Assembly: GCA_039619475.1 (NCBI GenBank)
Contig: CM077116.1
Coordinates: 382,750,760-382,814,759, forward strand
Length of the DNA: 64,000 nucleotides
Direction: 5' to 3'
Source: Icerya purchasi
Lineage: Eukaryota; Arthropoda; Insecta; Hemiptera; Monophlebidae
Below, piece after piece: positions 35,050 to 45,790 of the stretch. The notes beneath the pieces were generated by a model. The model had not been told where the DNA came from. It saw nothing but the letters and a program-made list of their open reading frames with translations, and made no database searches. The stretch's first letter is position 1, and each line of letters opens with the position of its first letter. Made by a program: the position numbers and the translations under genes.

Positions 35050-36830
35050 AACTTTCTACTACGTTTAGTTCAATTGACTTAACCTTTACATCTAACCTCG
35101 GTTTTAACTGTTCGTGGAAAACCTTAAATGGCACGTTTGGAAGCGATCATGTTCCCATAATCATATCCCTCAACAACTTTTCTTCTCCTGTGCAGCCTGA
35201 GTTCCTTCATACTCCTTAATGGTTCCTTTCCAAAATCGACTGGTCGAAGTTTCGCTGTATTGTCGATTCATCTCTTTCTTTCATCAAAGTTGACAGGAAT
35301 CCTATATCCCAATATCAGTCATTCACTCAATCTATTTTCTTTGCCCTTTCCTTATCTGCTCCTCCATTCCATTCTTCATTAAAATATGGATCTATATATG
35401 CTTCATCCCTGTGGTGGAATGATTGCAAGTCTGCGTTCGATCTCTGAACTTTCACCTTTAGATCTTTTCGCTCCTGTCCTTTTTTTCCCAACTTCCTTGC
35501 ACATAAAAGAGCTAATGCTAAGGCTAGGTTCGTTCTTAAACGCTCAAAAAGAGCCGCTTGGATAAAGTTCTCCCGCTCCACTCCGATGTCACATGTCTGG
35601 AAGATGGCTAGTGTTTAGAATTCCTTTATCGGGACGCCCTTCTTATCTTAATATCCCGAAAGATAATCTCATTTCATTCATACGTTTTCCCTCTTTTTTC
35701 TCTAGGATTATATCTGCTTACTGTTCTATTTTTCACAACTGGCGGTTTATTCTCAACAGAATTCCAATTTTATCTTTCATTTCTGTTCATCTTGCTCATT
35801 TCTTTCCCTATATTTTATACTATGATAAATCTCTGTACTTATATCCTCCTCACGTATTTTATTTGTCAAGTTCTGTTAAATTCCTTCCTCACTCTATAGT
35901 TAGATCTGAAGTTCTTTATATCCCAATCATTCCGTTATTTTTACTGATGGGTCTAAGAGGGCTGATGGGGTTGGTGCCCCCTTTGTTTTTCCTTCTCATA
36001 ATTACTCTGAATCCGTTAAACTTCCTTCCTGCTGTTCTATATTTACTGCTGAATCTGCTACCATACTTCATGCAATTCTTTTTCTCTTCCTTTTCTATCC
36101 TTTCGGATAAATTTCTTTTAAAAGCTGACTTCGAAAGTGTCTTGCAGACGATTTCTTCTCCCTTATCGTTGCCCTCTTTTGAACCTTTCATTCTCCTTAT
36201 TCGCAATCTAATTCACGAATTATTTCTGTTCCGTTCGATCCAAATTGATTTAATGTGGATTCCTAGCCATGCTGGAATTGAGGGTAATGAGGTGGCTGAT
36301 TACTTGGCGCGCTCAGGAGCTTCCGACGGACATCCTCTTCATAAATTTTCCGCTCACAATATTAATCATATTTCCAAACAGTTTCACCTTAGATTATGGA
36401 AGGATATTTATTTTTCTCTTTTCTCAAATCCGAAATCCTTCTATCTTTCCGTTCAGCCCTTACTTCTTTGACCAAATGGTTCGACATGTTTCCTTCCCTT
36501 TGTTGTCCCCTGATCACCGCTACATGTCGTCTTCGTTTCGGTCATACCTTTCTCCCTTCGTCACTTTTTCGTTTTTTCCTCGTCTCTTCTCCGCGGTGCC
36601 TTCTTCACCCAGAAGATTCTTTTTTTCTGTGTAATGTCAACCATGTCTTCTTCGAATGTTCCTTACTTTACTCAGAACGTTCTCTCTTCTATTCTCAGCT
36701 TTTGGATCTTGGTCTTCCTGCTCCATACAATGACTCTTATGTTCTCTCATTTCCTTTCTTGTTAGTTGTTCCTATTCTAGCTTCTTTCATTCAATCAATC
36801 TCGCACCAGATTAAAATCTAATATTTTATG
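35050..36830 (+). pseudogene. I-like LINE fragment: endonuclease end, linker, RNase H and Cys/His C-terminus
   Basis: Order of recognisable blocks: SSIDLTFTSNLG and GTFGSDHVPIIISL (endonuclease end, SDH motif), ASSLWWNDCKSAF and KRANAKARFVLKRSK (linker). RNase H comes next: YTDGSKRADGVGAPFVF, FTAESATILHAI, then IDLMWIPSHAGIEGNEVADY. The last block is ATCRLRFGHTFLPSSLF with a Cys/His end (NHVFFECSLL). The RT core that should lie between linker and RNase H is missing, so this is an internally deleted copy. Frames change several times. RNase H downstream of RT is a hallmark of the I clade. Confidence 0.8.
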
Positions 36831-36839
36831 CTCCTTTTG

Positions 36840-37100
36840 GGCTATTACTTAGATTCCGTGGTTGATTGGGCTGTTGCTTTTCGTTACCATACCCATATAT
36901 ATATATATATAAAAAAAAGGATTTAGTATTAAATAAGTCTATCTATACCTCTTTACTCGTCATCTAAATTACTTATCAATTTTTTAATCTTTCTCTAGTA
37001 AATTCATCTTTAAAGAACATTCTTATTCCCCTAATCAATCATTTTTTTTATTTCAGTCTATTATTAAACAGTCGTCTCTTTTTCGTTCGTATTAACTATG
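36840..37100 (+). other. Probable LINE 3' tail with (AT)n run
   Basis: The sequence after the LINE C-terminus includes GGGCTATTACTTAG and GGGCTGTTGCTTT phrases and an (AT)n microsatellite at about 36895-36910. Probably the 3' UTR and tail of the LINE. Confidence 0.35.
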
Positions 37101-37104
37101 TTTT

Positions 37105-37185
37105 GCACCCCGAGGGCTTAATTTTAAAGTTGGAAATCTGGATGTTTCAAACTAGAGAAATATACGGGGGGACGAGCATATTTTT
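37105..37185 (-). repeat. Fragment of the 285-bp foldback/array family
   Basis: Minus strand matches array text: GGTTAAAAATATGCTC, CGTATATTTCTCTAGTTTGA and CCAACTTTAAAATTAA with CCTCGGGG. A solo ~80-bp piece joined to a LINE fragment. Confidence 0.7.
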
Positions 37186-37189
37186 AACC

Positions 37190-37830
37190 TTGTTGCCTCT
37201 ATATTCTCCTCGGTGGGACCTCTCCAGAGCAAATTGGACTCTGTTTCGTTCTTGTGCCGATTCGTCACTCCCTGGTACTCAACTCGACTCCGATCCCATA
37301 CTTCTGTATAATTCCTTTTTAAACTCCGTTACGTCTGCTGTTTTTCTATCTTTACCTACCCGTCATCAGTCATCTAATAATCACAATAAAGCCTCATCTC
37401 TTTGGTGGAATGAGGAATGTCACCTTTAGAACCTTTCGTTTAGATCCTATAACAGAAAAATTTCTTGCTCTTAAGCGAGCAAATGCAAGAGCTAAATATA
37501 TATTTAATGTCTCAAAGAAGTCCTTCTGAAAACATTTCTGTTCTTCATTCTCTAGGAATACCCCCTCTTTCTCATATTTGGAAAATGGCTAAAGCTTTCA
37601 AATCTCCATCTTCTGTATGTCCTTTCAATCTCAACCTTTCTAAAGATAGCCTAGAATCCTTTCCCGATTCCGTTGCTCCTGCTTACGTTCCTAATGTTGA
37701 TGAACTGTATCTAACTTCACTTCCGCATAATTTTCCTTCCTACCTTCTGCTTTCAATATTTATAAATTAAAATCTGTTCTTTCCAAATCTTCTAGCCCCG
37801 CTCCAGTTCTTGAAAGAATACCTTTTTTTG
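37190..37830 (+). pseudogene. I-like LINE fragment: endonuclease-RT linker
   Basis: Shows LYSPRWDLSRANWTLFRSCA, ASSLWWNEECHL, and in other frames KRANARAKYIFN and ISHIWKMAKAFKSPSS. Parallels 5926-6330. Truncated at a junction near 37830 where minus-strand LINE sequence begins. Confidence 0.65.
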
Positions 37831-37839
37831 TACTGGGAG

Positions 37840-38680
37840 GGTCGCAGAGATTGACAAAAGAAAAGGAAAAAAATGGAGATTATTACTGGGAAACTGTATA
37901 TAACACTAAAACAGACTAACACAAGCGGATATATAAGCTAAAATAGGAATATTCCTAGGTGTGAAACACCAATTATGATGGATTTATATAAGATTAGTAA
38001 ATAGGGACCACCACCCCATTTAGTAGGAGACAGGGGTTTCAGCACGTTTAGCCTTTTAATAGCAGAAGAGGAATGGTAATTAATATGTTCGGAAAACGTT
38101 ATACGACTATTAAGGAAAACTCCAAGCTAAAAAAAAAAACAATTATCACAAGGTAGAGCCGTATTGTTTAATATAGGGAGTGATCCAGTGCAAAGAGGAA
38201 TTAAGAGCTTCCTTGGCAACTGCAATATCGTGGGAGGAAGTAAAAAATAGGATGTCATCAGCAACATTATTGATATAGATATTGAAAAGAGTCGGTCTAA
38301 GAGAGGAACCTTGAGGAAGACCACAAAAAACCTTTTTTGTAGAGTAGAGAAATAACGAAGAAAGACGGATAGAACGATTCATCATAAGGTTAATAGTAGG
38401 GGAAGTAAACTGAATTGGAATGTTAATTGGTCATTTTATCTCTTAGAGTTGAAAGATGAACATTATCGAAAACGCAAGAAATATCGATAAAGGAAGGCAA
38501 AGTGTAATGTTTCTGTATACAGAATTTATATCTGAAATCTCTACGTCTTCTATTTGTTTTTCGATTTTTTAAAATTGATAAACATTAGATTCAAAGTGAA
38601 GGGGTTTATAGAAGCCAATGCCTATTTGAATTTGCATTCGTTGTTGTGTACCGGAAAGTCGCTTACAATTTTGTCATACT
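37840..38680 (-). pseudogene. I-like LINE reverse transcriptase fragment, inverted
   Basis: On the minus strand: MMNRSIRLSSLFLYSTKKVF, then CGLPQGSSLRPTLFNIYINN (RT block B) and DDILFFTSS (catalytic Asp pair, with the usual Y/F just before it lost by a small deletion), and EALNSSLHWI. Upstream frames LPSFIDISCVFDNVHLSTLR correspond to the DxxxAFD region. Orientation is opposite to the neighbouring fragments. Confidence 0.7.
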
Positions 38681-39611
38681 TTATTTTTGCCCATTTGAGT
38701 CATAAAATCGTTCAATAATATTTTAACATTATCTCTCGGAATTTTATGTACCTCATTTATAAATTATTAGAAATTCTTCACTTTGTATTTCTTTTATCTT
38801 TTTTTCTGCGTTTTTCAAAATAAGATATAATAATGGATTTGTTATTTTGAGAATTTTTTCGCGCGAATACAGTATTTTATTTTATTTTTTATCCTATTTG
38901 CAAAACAGAATCGAAGAATCAGTGGTACCACATTGGAGGAAAGAAACATTCCGTGTTTAATTTCGTAAAGTAATTTTCTCCAGCTTGTTCTGTATACACC
39001 TTCGATTCGGTTGAATAAAATCACATCATCTTGGCAACCTGTACGGATAATGTAACTATATTAACTTCGAACAGTAATCCGATATTCGCCACCACACCTG
39101 TTCAGAATTATATCAGTAAAATACAAAAGTCTGGGCCAAAAGTTGGAGGATTAAATTTAGCCAAAATAAGCGTCAACATTTGACTTGTACAGATGGATTC
39201 GTCACAAACCTTAAAATGAAAAAAAAAGCATCAGTCTTCACAGTCAAACAATATTTGCATTGAAAATGAAATCAGCAACTATAGCCAGCATTTCCCAGCC
39301 TTGCCACAAACGTACAGCACACAAATGAATATGATAGCGACGAGGAGGTACAAATGTGTCAGAATAAAAATGATAAAAATAACTAGTAGAAAGTTAAATC
39401 TAAAAGAGAAATAAAACGGCAGTTCATCCTGCCAATAATGGTATAAGCAAACACGTTAAAATGACTCGTAAAAGGTATCAGGCTCTTTCAACAGATGAGG
39501 AAAGAAGTAGCACTAACAAAAAAAATAATGTAACTAATACAGCATAAAGAACTTCCCAAGCTATCCCTAAGCCACCGCCTATATTTGTGCAGAGTCCAAG
39601 ATTTTTAAAAA

Positions 39612-40070
39612 ATGCAAGAAAACATCGAGCGTATAATTAATAAAACGAACCATTACGCAAAAGCATTGGGTGGTAGAGTAGTTAAGATAAATGTACTTAC
39701 TCCGGAAGAATATCGCAAATTAACACGAGAATTTAGAGAACAAAAAGTTATATTCCACAACTATCAAATGAAACAGGAGGAACGTATTTATAAAGTAGTT
39801 ATAAGGCATTTGCATCATTCTATCGACTCAACTGATATTCAAGAACTACAGTCGCATCGTTTCCAGCTTCGTAACATTCATAACGTAAAATATCAGACCA
39901 AAAATCTGATGCCATTATTCTTTATACGCCTTGAGTCAATTAAAAATTGTAGGGAAATTTATAATTTAAAATCGCTCTGTAATACAATAATTAAAGTCGA
40001 GTCACCAAATAAAAAACCAGCTTGCGTACAAGTCCGCAACACAGTGAGACATTTTCATGTTTTCCCATAA
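39612..40070 (+). pseudogene. LINE ORF1 (PRE/C2HC gag-like) remnant
   Basis: Typical ORF1 text of insect Jockey-clade LINEs: a PKPPPIFVQ entry just upstream, then YKVVIRHLHHSID, IQELQSHRFQLRNIHNVKYQ, LMPLFFIRLESIKNCREIYN and IIKVESPNKKP. The zinc-knuckle part that should follow (compare 13770-13870) is lost, replaced near 40075 by unrelated sequence. Confidence 0.75.
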
Positions 40071-40324
40071 AAGTAGGCTTTGTAAAGCCATTCAAGCGTC
40101 CGCCGATATTAGAATGTCGTTCGCTTCGCGGCCTCCGTCGATATGAGACTTTCGCCGTGCAACCTGTAAATGCTTTGTACGTATTATATCGCAACGTATA
40201 ATTTCGAGATTGAACCTACGTACTGCACCTCTAAATGCTTAGTAAATATTATATTTCAATGTATTCGCAAAAATATATCCATTTAACAACTAACTACCGC
40301 TAGTATAAGGTTCCTTATTTACAT

Positions 40325-40590
40325 CATTATCGTAAAGTAATACTAAGCAATGGCCGATGGTAAGAAAAGTACGACACATAAGCTAACGTTTGTACGTTCG
40401 ATACGTTTCGAGTAAAGATTCCGTCAATGCACGTCATATTTGTCGAGAGGTCTATCGAATCATTCATCTCACAACCGAACGTTTCACTCATGAATTGACG
40501 GAATCGCAATCCATCGTTCAAGCGAAATCGATGTTTAAATCAGCACAGACTATGATCGGTAAATCGTACAGCTTTATTTCATCGATAAAG
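40325..40590 (-). pseudogene. LINE endonuclease C-terminal fragment, inverted
   Basis: Minus strand reads CEMNDSIDLSTNMTCIDGIF, TRNVSNVQTLA and YVSYFSYHRPLLSITL. The SYHRPLLS block corresponds to the SDHRPLLS catalytic motif of AP endonucleases in LINEs, with Asp replaced by Tyr. It is a foreign LINE piece inside the Jockey-like copy. Confidence 0.6.
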
Positions 40591-41163
40591 CAAACAGAAT
40601 TTTCAGAAGGCCCTTATCGATGCGGAAAGCTGGTTTAAAAAGTGGAAAGTTCAGAACAACGAAAGTAAATCGGTAAACGTTCATTTCACGAATAGAAAAT
40701 TCATAACCCCAACTGTCAGGATAAATGGACTGGAGTTGCCTATAAGAACAACAGTCAAGTATTCGGGATTACACCTAGATAGTCGCTTAGCATGGAAGCA
40801 GCACATTCAGACAAAGAGAAGAGGTGCACTGGCTTCTAGGAAGAAATAGGGGTTTAAGTATTGATACTAAACGTTTGATATACACAAGTATCTTGAAGCC
40901 TGTTTGGCCCTACGGAGTACAGGTTTAGGGTTGTACTAAACCTACAAATTTGAAGATAATACAGACCATGCAGAATAAAATCCTTAGGCTCGTAACCAAG
41001 GCGCCATGGTATGTATCAAATCTAACCTTGCATCAGGATTTAGGGATAGAGTATGTGACAGATGTTATTAAAACTCATGTCCGAAGACATGCAGAAAGAC
41101 TTGAAAGTCATCCGAACAAACTTGCTGCTGGACTACTACATACTGTTAGTGATAGGAGGCAGC
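40590..41163 (+). pseudogene. LINE RT C-terminal region
   Basis: Reads, over two frames, WFKKWKVQNNESKSVNVHFT, TPTVRINGLELPIRTTVKYS and GLHLDSRLAWKQHI, then after stops MQNKILRLVTKAPWYVSNLT, LHQDLGIEYVTDVI and HAERLESHPNKLA. These are the standard post-YADD blocks of Jockey-clade RT. Broken by several stops. Confidence 0.8.
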
Positions 41164-41581
41164 TTAAGGGGCACACCTAGTGTGAGATTTCAAAAAAATC
41201 GATTTTTTTCTTTTTTCATATTTTGATAGATTACACCTTTAAAAATAACATATTAAAATTTCAAATCGATATCTCAAATAGTTTTTGAGTTATAGCCATT
41301 TAAAGAGCAGCCGCTCGGCAGCTAGAGAGTTTCATTAGCTGCGGAACGTACCTGAGGTATTCTTCGGAGTGTACCGTCCCTTTCAACCCTTATAACACGA
41401 TTCCGGTTTCTATTGTTGGCTTTCCGGTATACAGAAATATATCATTATAATAATTTCTAAAAATTTCGAGAAATTTTTCGTTTACTGCCACGTAAAGTAT
41501 TTTCGGAGCCAGACACATTTAGTCTCATTGTGACCGTTGTATCGAGCGCTTGATAATTTTGCACGTGTTATTTTCCTGAAA

Positions 41582-42612
41582 ATGAGTGATCAATCTTCAT
41601 ATTCAAATCAAAAAGGAACTCACGATGTTCCCAGACTCCGATCAACCGCAAAAAAACCCAAGTTTACTGGAAATCGATTTACGTTTGAGCAATCTACTGC
41701 GAATACCAGTACGTCCGCAGAAAAGTTATTACATAATAATGACAATAATGTTGTGATTGACCCATCTCATGAATATTGTATTTTACAATTTATATCAGTT
41801 TTCAGTGCAGTTAGTAATTTAGTGGTGTGTAAAACCTGCCAAAAAAAAAAGTTACTTTTAATCAAGCAAGTCCAAGAGGTGGCCTAGGGTTCAAAATAGC
41901 TATTATTTGTGAATGTGGCAATTCGTATATCAATTCTGGACCAATGATTGATAACGCATTTGAAGTAAATAGACGTATTGTGGCTGTGATGCGTCTTTTG
42001 GGCGTCGGAATAAATGGGATAAATCTTTTCTGTGGATTAATGGATCTAGCATGCAAATTTTACCACCAAACTTTTGCGGGATGTTTTACGAATTTACGGA
42101 CTGCAGCCGAAACCGTTTGTAAGCTCAGTATGCAGCAAGCTGTAAATGAAGAAAAAGAGCTTACATCAAAGGAAGAAAATTCGGAGACTATTTTGACTGT
42201 TAGCGGCGATGGTACCTGGAAAAAACGTGGTCATACTTCCCGTTTTGGAATAGTTACGCTGGCAGGAAAATTCTTGATTCATGCGTAAAATCTACATATT
42301 GTCAGAGTTGTGTTTTTTGGGAGAAAAAAAAAAGAGAGCAAACCTGAAGCTCATGAGGAATGGCTATCATTACACGAAGAAGAATGTGATGTCAATCATA
42401 AAGGATCTGCCTCAAAAATGGAAGTGGATAGTGTAAAAGACATGTTTGGTCGTTCCATTAGTAAATATGGTGTAAAATATTCCCGCTACATTGGTGATGG
42501 TGACAGTGCCACCCATAAAGGACTTATACATTTGAATCCGTATGATATACCTGTTGCCAAATTGGAGTGCTATTTACATGTGAAAAAAAGAATAAAACAA
42601 ATTTCTCGATAA
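41582..42612 (+). pseudogene. TTAA-transposon transposase, N-terminal and central parts
   Basis: Frames in order: a Ser/Thr/Lys-rich start (MSDQSSYSNQKGTHDVPRLR), HEYCILQFISVFSAVSN and a CKTC finger half; a frameshift at a run of A; then RGLGFKIAIICECGNSYI, RRIVAVMRLLGVGINGINLF, and TVSGDGTWKKRGHTSRFGIV with the first catalytic Asp (about 42208). A stop at 42286 and a second A-run frameshift surround YCQSCVFWEKKK. Next come KMEVDSVKDMFGRSISKYGV and YSRYIGDGDSATHKG with the second Asp. The region that should carry the third acidic residue is missing. Confidence 0.8.
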
Positions 42613-43510
42613 ACTAGAAGATATTGTCCGTACAATGACCTACGATCAAAAAAATAAATCAAAAATCGACAAAATGGCGGCGTTTTAAAAAAAAGTCGAA
42701 TTTCACCCAAAATTTTGGTCGTTTTTGGCCTGCCAAAATTCGATTTTTGATCAGATGAAAAAATCGATAGGTCATTGTATGGAGAACTATATAAAGAACA
42801 TGTAGAAAAAAATTCGGTAATGATCGGATCATTTGTCTTTGAGTAATCACTGCAGCAAATTCGGAAAATGCTGTTTCGAGAAAAACACGTCTAAAGATAA
42901 AATGATTATTTTCATTGTTATAAATCGTTTAAAATCATACTTACAGCTAATCTGCTATTCCAGGCCCGTATAATTCACCTTCCTCTTCTTCGAAAAGATT
43001 ATGCGGCTCTTAAGGACGAAACGAGACTACGAATCGCTGATCATCGCCAAAGGGCTCCTTCAAAAGAGGGTCGATCATCTAGTAGAAGAGCTTCTTCAGC
43101 TCAACAAGCCCTTTTCGAAGAAGAGGAATGTGAATTATACGGGCCTGGAATAGTAGATTAGCTGTAAGTATGATTTTAAACCATTTATAACAGTGAAAAT
43201 GATCATTTTATTTTTAAACGCGTTTTTCTCGAAACAGCATTTTCCGAATTTGCTGCAGTGATTACTCAAAGACAAATGATCCGATCACTCCCAAATTTTT
43301 TCTACATGTTCTTTATATAGTCCTCCATACAATTACCTATCGATTTTTTCATCTGATCAAAAATCGAATTTTGACAGGCCAAAAACAACCAAAATTTTGG
43401 GTGAAATTCGACTTTTTTTTTAAAACGCCGCCATTTTGTCAATTTTTGATTTTTTTTTTGGCTCGCAGGTCATTGTACGAACAATATCTTCTAGTTTAAC
43501 GAGAAATTGT
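42598..43510. repeat. Palindrome with ~400-bp arms inside TTAA element 1
   Basis: Arms 42598-42997 and 43111-43510 are reverse complements (estimated above 90% by eye) around a 113-bp loop. The right arm is the native 3' end: the last codons (FEEEECELYGPGIVD, stop) and downstream sequence. The left arm is an inverted copy of it that replaced the third catalytic region. RNA across it would form a very long hairpin. Confidence 0.9.
42962..43161 (+). pseudogene. TTAA-transposon transposase, C-terminal end
   Basis: A frame through the palindrome loop reads LRKDYAALKDETRLRIADHR, GRSSSRRASSAQQALFEEE and ends YGPGIVD, stop. Copy 2 ends similarly with EELLYGLGIDDSV. Confidence 0.7.
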
Positions 43511-43917
43511 TTTTTTTAGATTTCATCTACGGAGAAGGCCGGAATTACTGCAGCAGTGGAGGACATTTTTTTTTTCGCGCCGTCGGAGATTGTGTATAAC
43601 TTAAAAAATATTTAATTTTTTTTTTCAAAAATTTCGCTGTGTATTCTTAAAACATGTATAAATATACTCTTAAAATTTTGAAACAATTAATAAAGTAGTT
43701 TTTTTAATAAAAATTCCCAAAAATCACCTTTTTTGTAGGCCGTTACACTAGGTGTGCCCCTTAAGCGTAAGAAACCTAATAACCTTCTTTAAGGTAAAGA
43801 CTATCGGGTAGGTACTATTGGGGGTACTTCTCCCTTCGTGCTCAATATTTCCCTAGTTAAGAATATTGCTAAATTAATAAAGAATCTTTTAACATCTTGT
43901 TTGTTAATTATAGAATA

Positions 43918-44152
43918 CAGTAAGTTATAACAAATACAAATATAACGAACAAACTTAAGAATAAAATGATTGCTTACTTAGAAACGTTTTCGGGTATAAC
44001 CCATCATCAGCTAAAAACACAACTCAATATATGTGATCAGAAACAAATTCTAAATTACACTGAGGTCAAATAGGAAATAAAACAATTTATATAGTTTAAA
44101 TCTACAATTTAAAGTCGATATATCATAATTGTTAGAACGAGATGTACAAGGA
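43918..44152 (+). repeat. Penelope-like terminal repeat, left
   Basis: Contains AAGAATAAAATGATTGCTTA, TCGGGTATAACCCATCATCA, ATATATGTGATCAGAAACAA and ACACTGAGGTCAA. The same text appears reverse-complemented at the other end of the element. Confidence 0.85.
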
Positions 44153-44232
44153 CTAAAATTAATATCTAAGGATTATATTAAACATTTAAATAATATAAAT
44201 ATAAAATATAAATTTTAAAAACTTTTAAATTT

Positions 44233-44537
44233 TTATATTAAAAAAAGTGGGTTATTATTTGGTATTTGGTCGTTTAATATATTAATTTTGTGTTTATTAA
44301 TATAATAATTTTCAGCTAAGTACATGACGTTACCTTTGTTATATGTAGCTAAGACTGTGACCGTTTTTTCTAATGAATTTGGTTTATGTTTATTTTTTAT
44401 TAAATGTTCAACGTAAGTAGCTTTTTCTATTTCATTATTTTTAAATAATTTAATATGTTCCTGGTATCTACATTTAATTTTTCTACATGTTTGGCCGATG
44501 TATGCTTTCTCACAATCATCACAGCTTATTTTATATA
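44233..44537 (-). pseudogene. Penelope-like GIY-YIG endonuclease domain (5' end cut by mariner)
   Basis: From the mariner junction the minus strand reads VYKISCDDCEKAYIGQTCRK, with the Cys pair and AYIGQT of the GIY-YIG fold. KCRYQEHIKLFKNNEIEKAT and AEHL-like VEHLIKNKHK follow, and the protein ends NNNPLFLI. The Gly-Ile/Val of the GIY motif is split off by the insertion. The longer open frame to 44619 is chimeric, its first part being mariner end sequence. Confidence 0.85.
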
Positions 44538-44705
44538 CACAGTCAGTCCCAAAAGTACCCGAACTGATCGCATAAAAACGGAAATTTCTGGTGGTTGTAG
44601 TTCTAACCTTTGTATACACATGTGCAAAATTTCATTCGATTCGGTTCATTAGTTGTGCTGTAGTGATTGTGCGTGTACGTCGATGTCATTGCGCGCGGTT
44701 ACAAA

Positions 44706-45743
44706 ATGGATCAAGAGTTAATTAAAGAACAACGAATCGTGATAACATTTTTCTTTAATTGTGGATCAAGCGCAACAGAAATGTTCGAACAATTAAAACG
44801 TAGTTTTGGTGACTCGCGTCTAGGTAAAACAGCCGTTTTCGATTGGCACAAGCGTTTTAAAAGTAGAACCTCGGTAGAAGACGACGAGAGGGCAGGCCGG
44901 CCAACGAGCACTCGAACGGAGACAAACATCGAACGGGTGAGGGAACAGTTGGTCGCAGACCGTTGTTTATCATGTAGAATGATAGAAGAGAATACCGGTC
45001 TACCAAAAACCATCATGCAGCGAATTTTAACACACGATTTGCAGAAGAGAAAAGTGTACGCTCGTTTTGTTCCTCACACTCTCACACAAGAGCAACGTGT
45101 TTCAACATCTCGTGATTTGCTCGAAATGTTCAAAACTGACAAAAATTTCCATAAAAAGATAATAACTGGCGACGAAAGTTAGTATTTTGCCTACGATCCG
45201 GAAACTAAACGTCAGAGTGTCCAATGGGTCGGACGAAACTCACCCAGACTAAAAAAACTTCGATTTCAGAAGTCGCGCATCAAAACGATGTTGATCACTT
45301 TTTTCGACAGCGAAGGGATTATCCACAAAGAATTTATGCAAGAAGGTGCCACAATCAATGCCCAGTATTACCTTGGTGTTATGGATCGATTAGTCAAACG
45401 AATTCAACGAGTCCGGCCACAAATGTGGGAGACGCGCGACTTCTTGTTGCATGACAATGCGCCGGCCCATAACGCAACGATTGTGAAGCAATTTTTGTCA
45501 CGAAAAATGATCACCGTGTTGGAGCATCCACCCTATTCTCCGAATATGTCACCACCAGACTATTACGTCTTCCCAAAACTAAAATTGCAATTAAAAGGAC
45601 AGATTTATGACTCAATTTCGGATATCCAGGCGAATGTAACCAGGAGGTTAAAGAAGATCCCAAAGGACTTCTTGGCAGCCATGGAAAAGTTGAAAACACG
45701 AGCTGAACGTTGTATTGCGGTCAAGAGGGACTATTTTGAATAA
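44706..45743 (+). pseudogene. mariner transposase with a single in-frame stop
   Basis: 345 codons in one frame from MDQELIKEQRIV to KRDYFE, the normal mariner length. An N-terminal HTH pair is visible (SSATEMFEQLKRSFGDSRL, VFDWHKRFKSRTSVEDDERA). The catalytic signature is ITGDES, LLHDNAPAHN and SPNMSPPDYYVF, with 34 residues between the last two Asp (DD34D). The only lesion is TAG at 45180-45182 directly after GDES, where related transposases have Trp. It is a young, nearly intact copy. Confidence 0.93.
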
Positions 45744-45790
45744 TTTTTGTGAAGAATGAATTTTTCGAATTATACTTTTGTTTTTATTAA

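Larger units (their letters stand above)
41168..43760 (+). mobile_element. TTAA-specific DNA transposon, copy 1 (Kolobok/Mutator-like domain), 2593 bp
   Basis: Terminal inverted repeats GGGGCACACCTAGTGT (16/16 identical) flanked by TTAA on both sides (41164-41167, 43761-43764). It carries a transposase pseudogene with the SGDGTW...RGH motif of the Mutator-like transposase domain. TTAA duplication with this domain suggests the Kolobok superfamily; that label is my inference. Removing the element and one TTAA restores the host LINE reading frame. It also holds a 400-bp-arm palindrome. Confidence 0.85.
39060..43815 (+). mobile_element. Jockey-like LINE, interrupted by a minus-strand endonuclease fragment and a TTAA transposon
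   Basis: Plus-strand pieces: ORF1 gag-like (39430-40070), RT C-terminal region (40590-41163) and its last codons after the inserted element (43765-43785). Most of the endonuclease and RT is missing. The 3' end resumes precisely after the TTAA element: joining across one TTAA keeps the frame (RRQLKRKKPNNLL then stop). The 5' boundary is approximate. Confidence 0.75.

Noticed and set aside
35916..36206. 96-codon minus-strand ORF
   Set aside because: Antisense of the LINE RNase H region; the plus-strand motifs explain it.
44538..44619. N-terminal part of the 128-codon minus-strand ORF ending at 44233
   Set aside because: This part is mariner end sequence fused by chance to the GIY-YIG frame.
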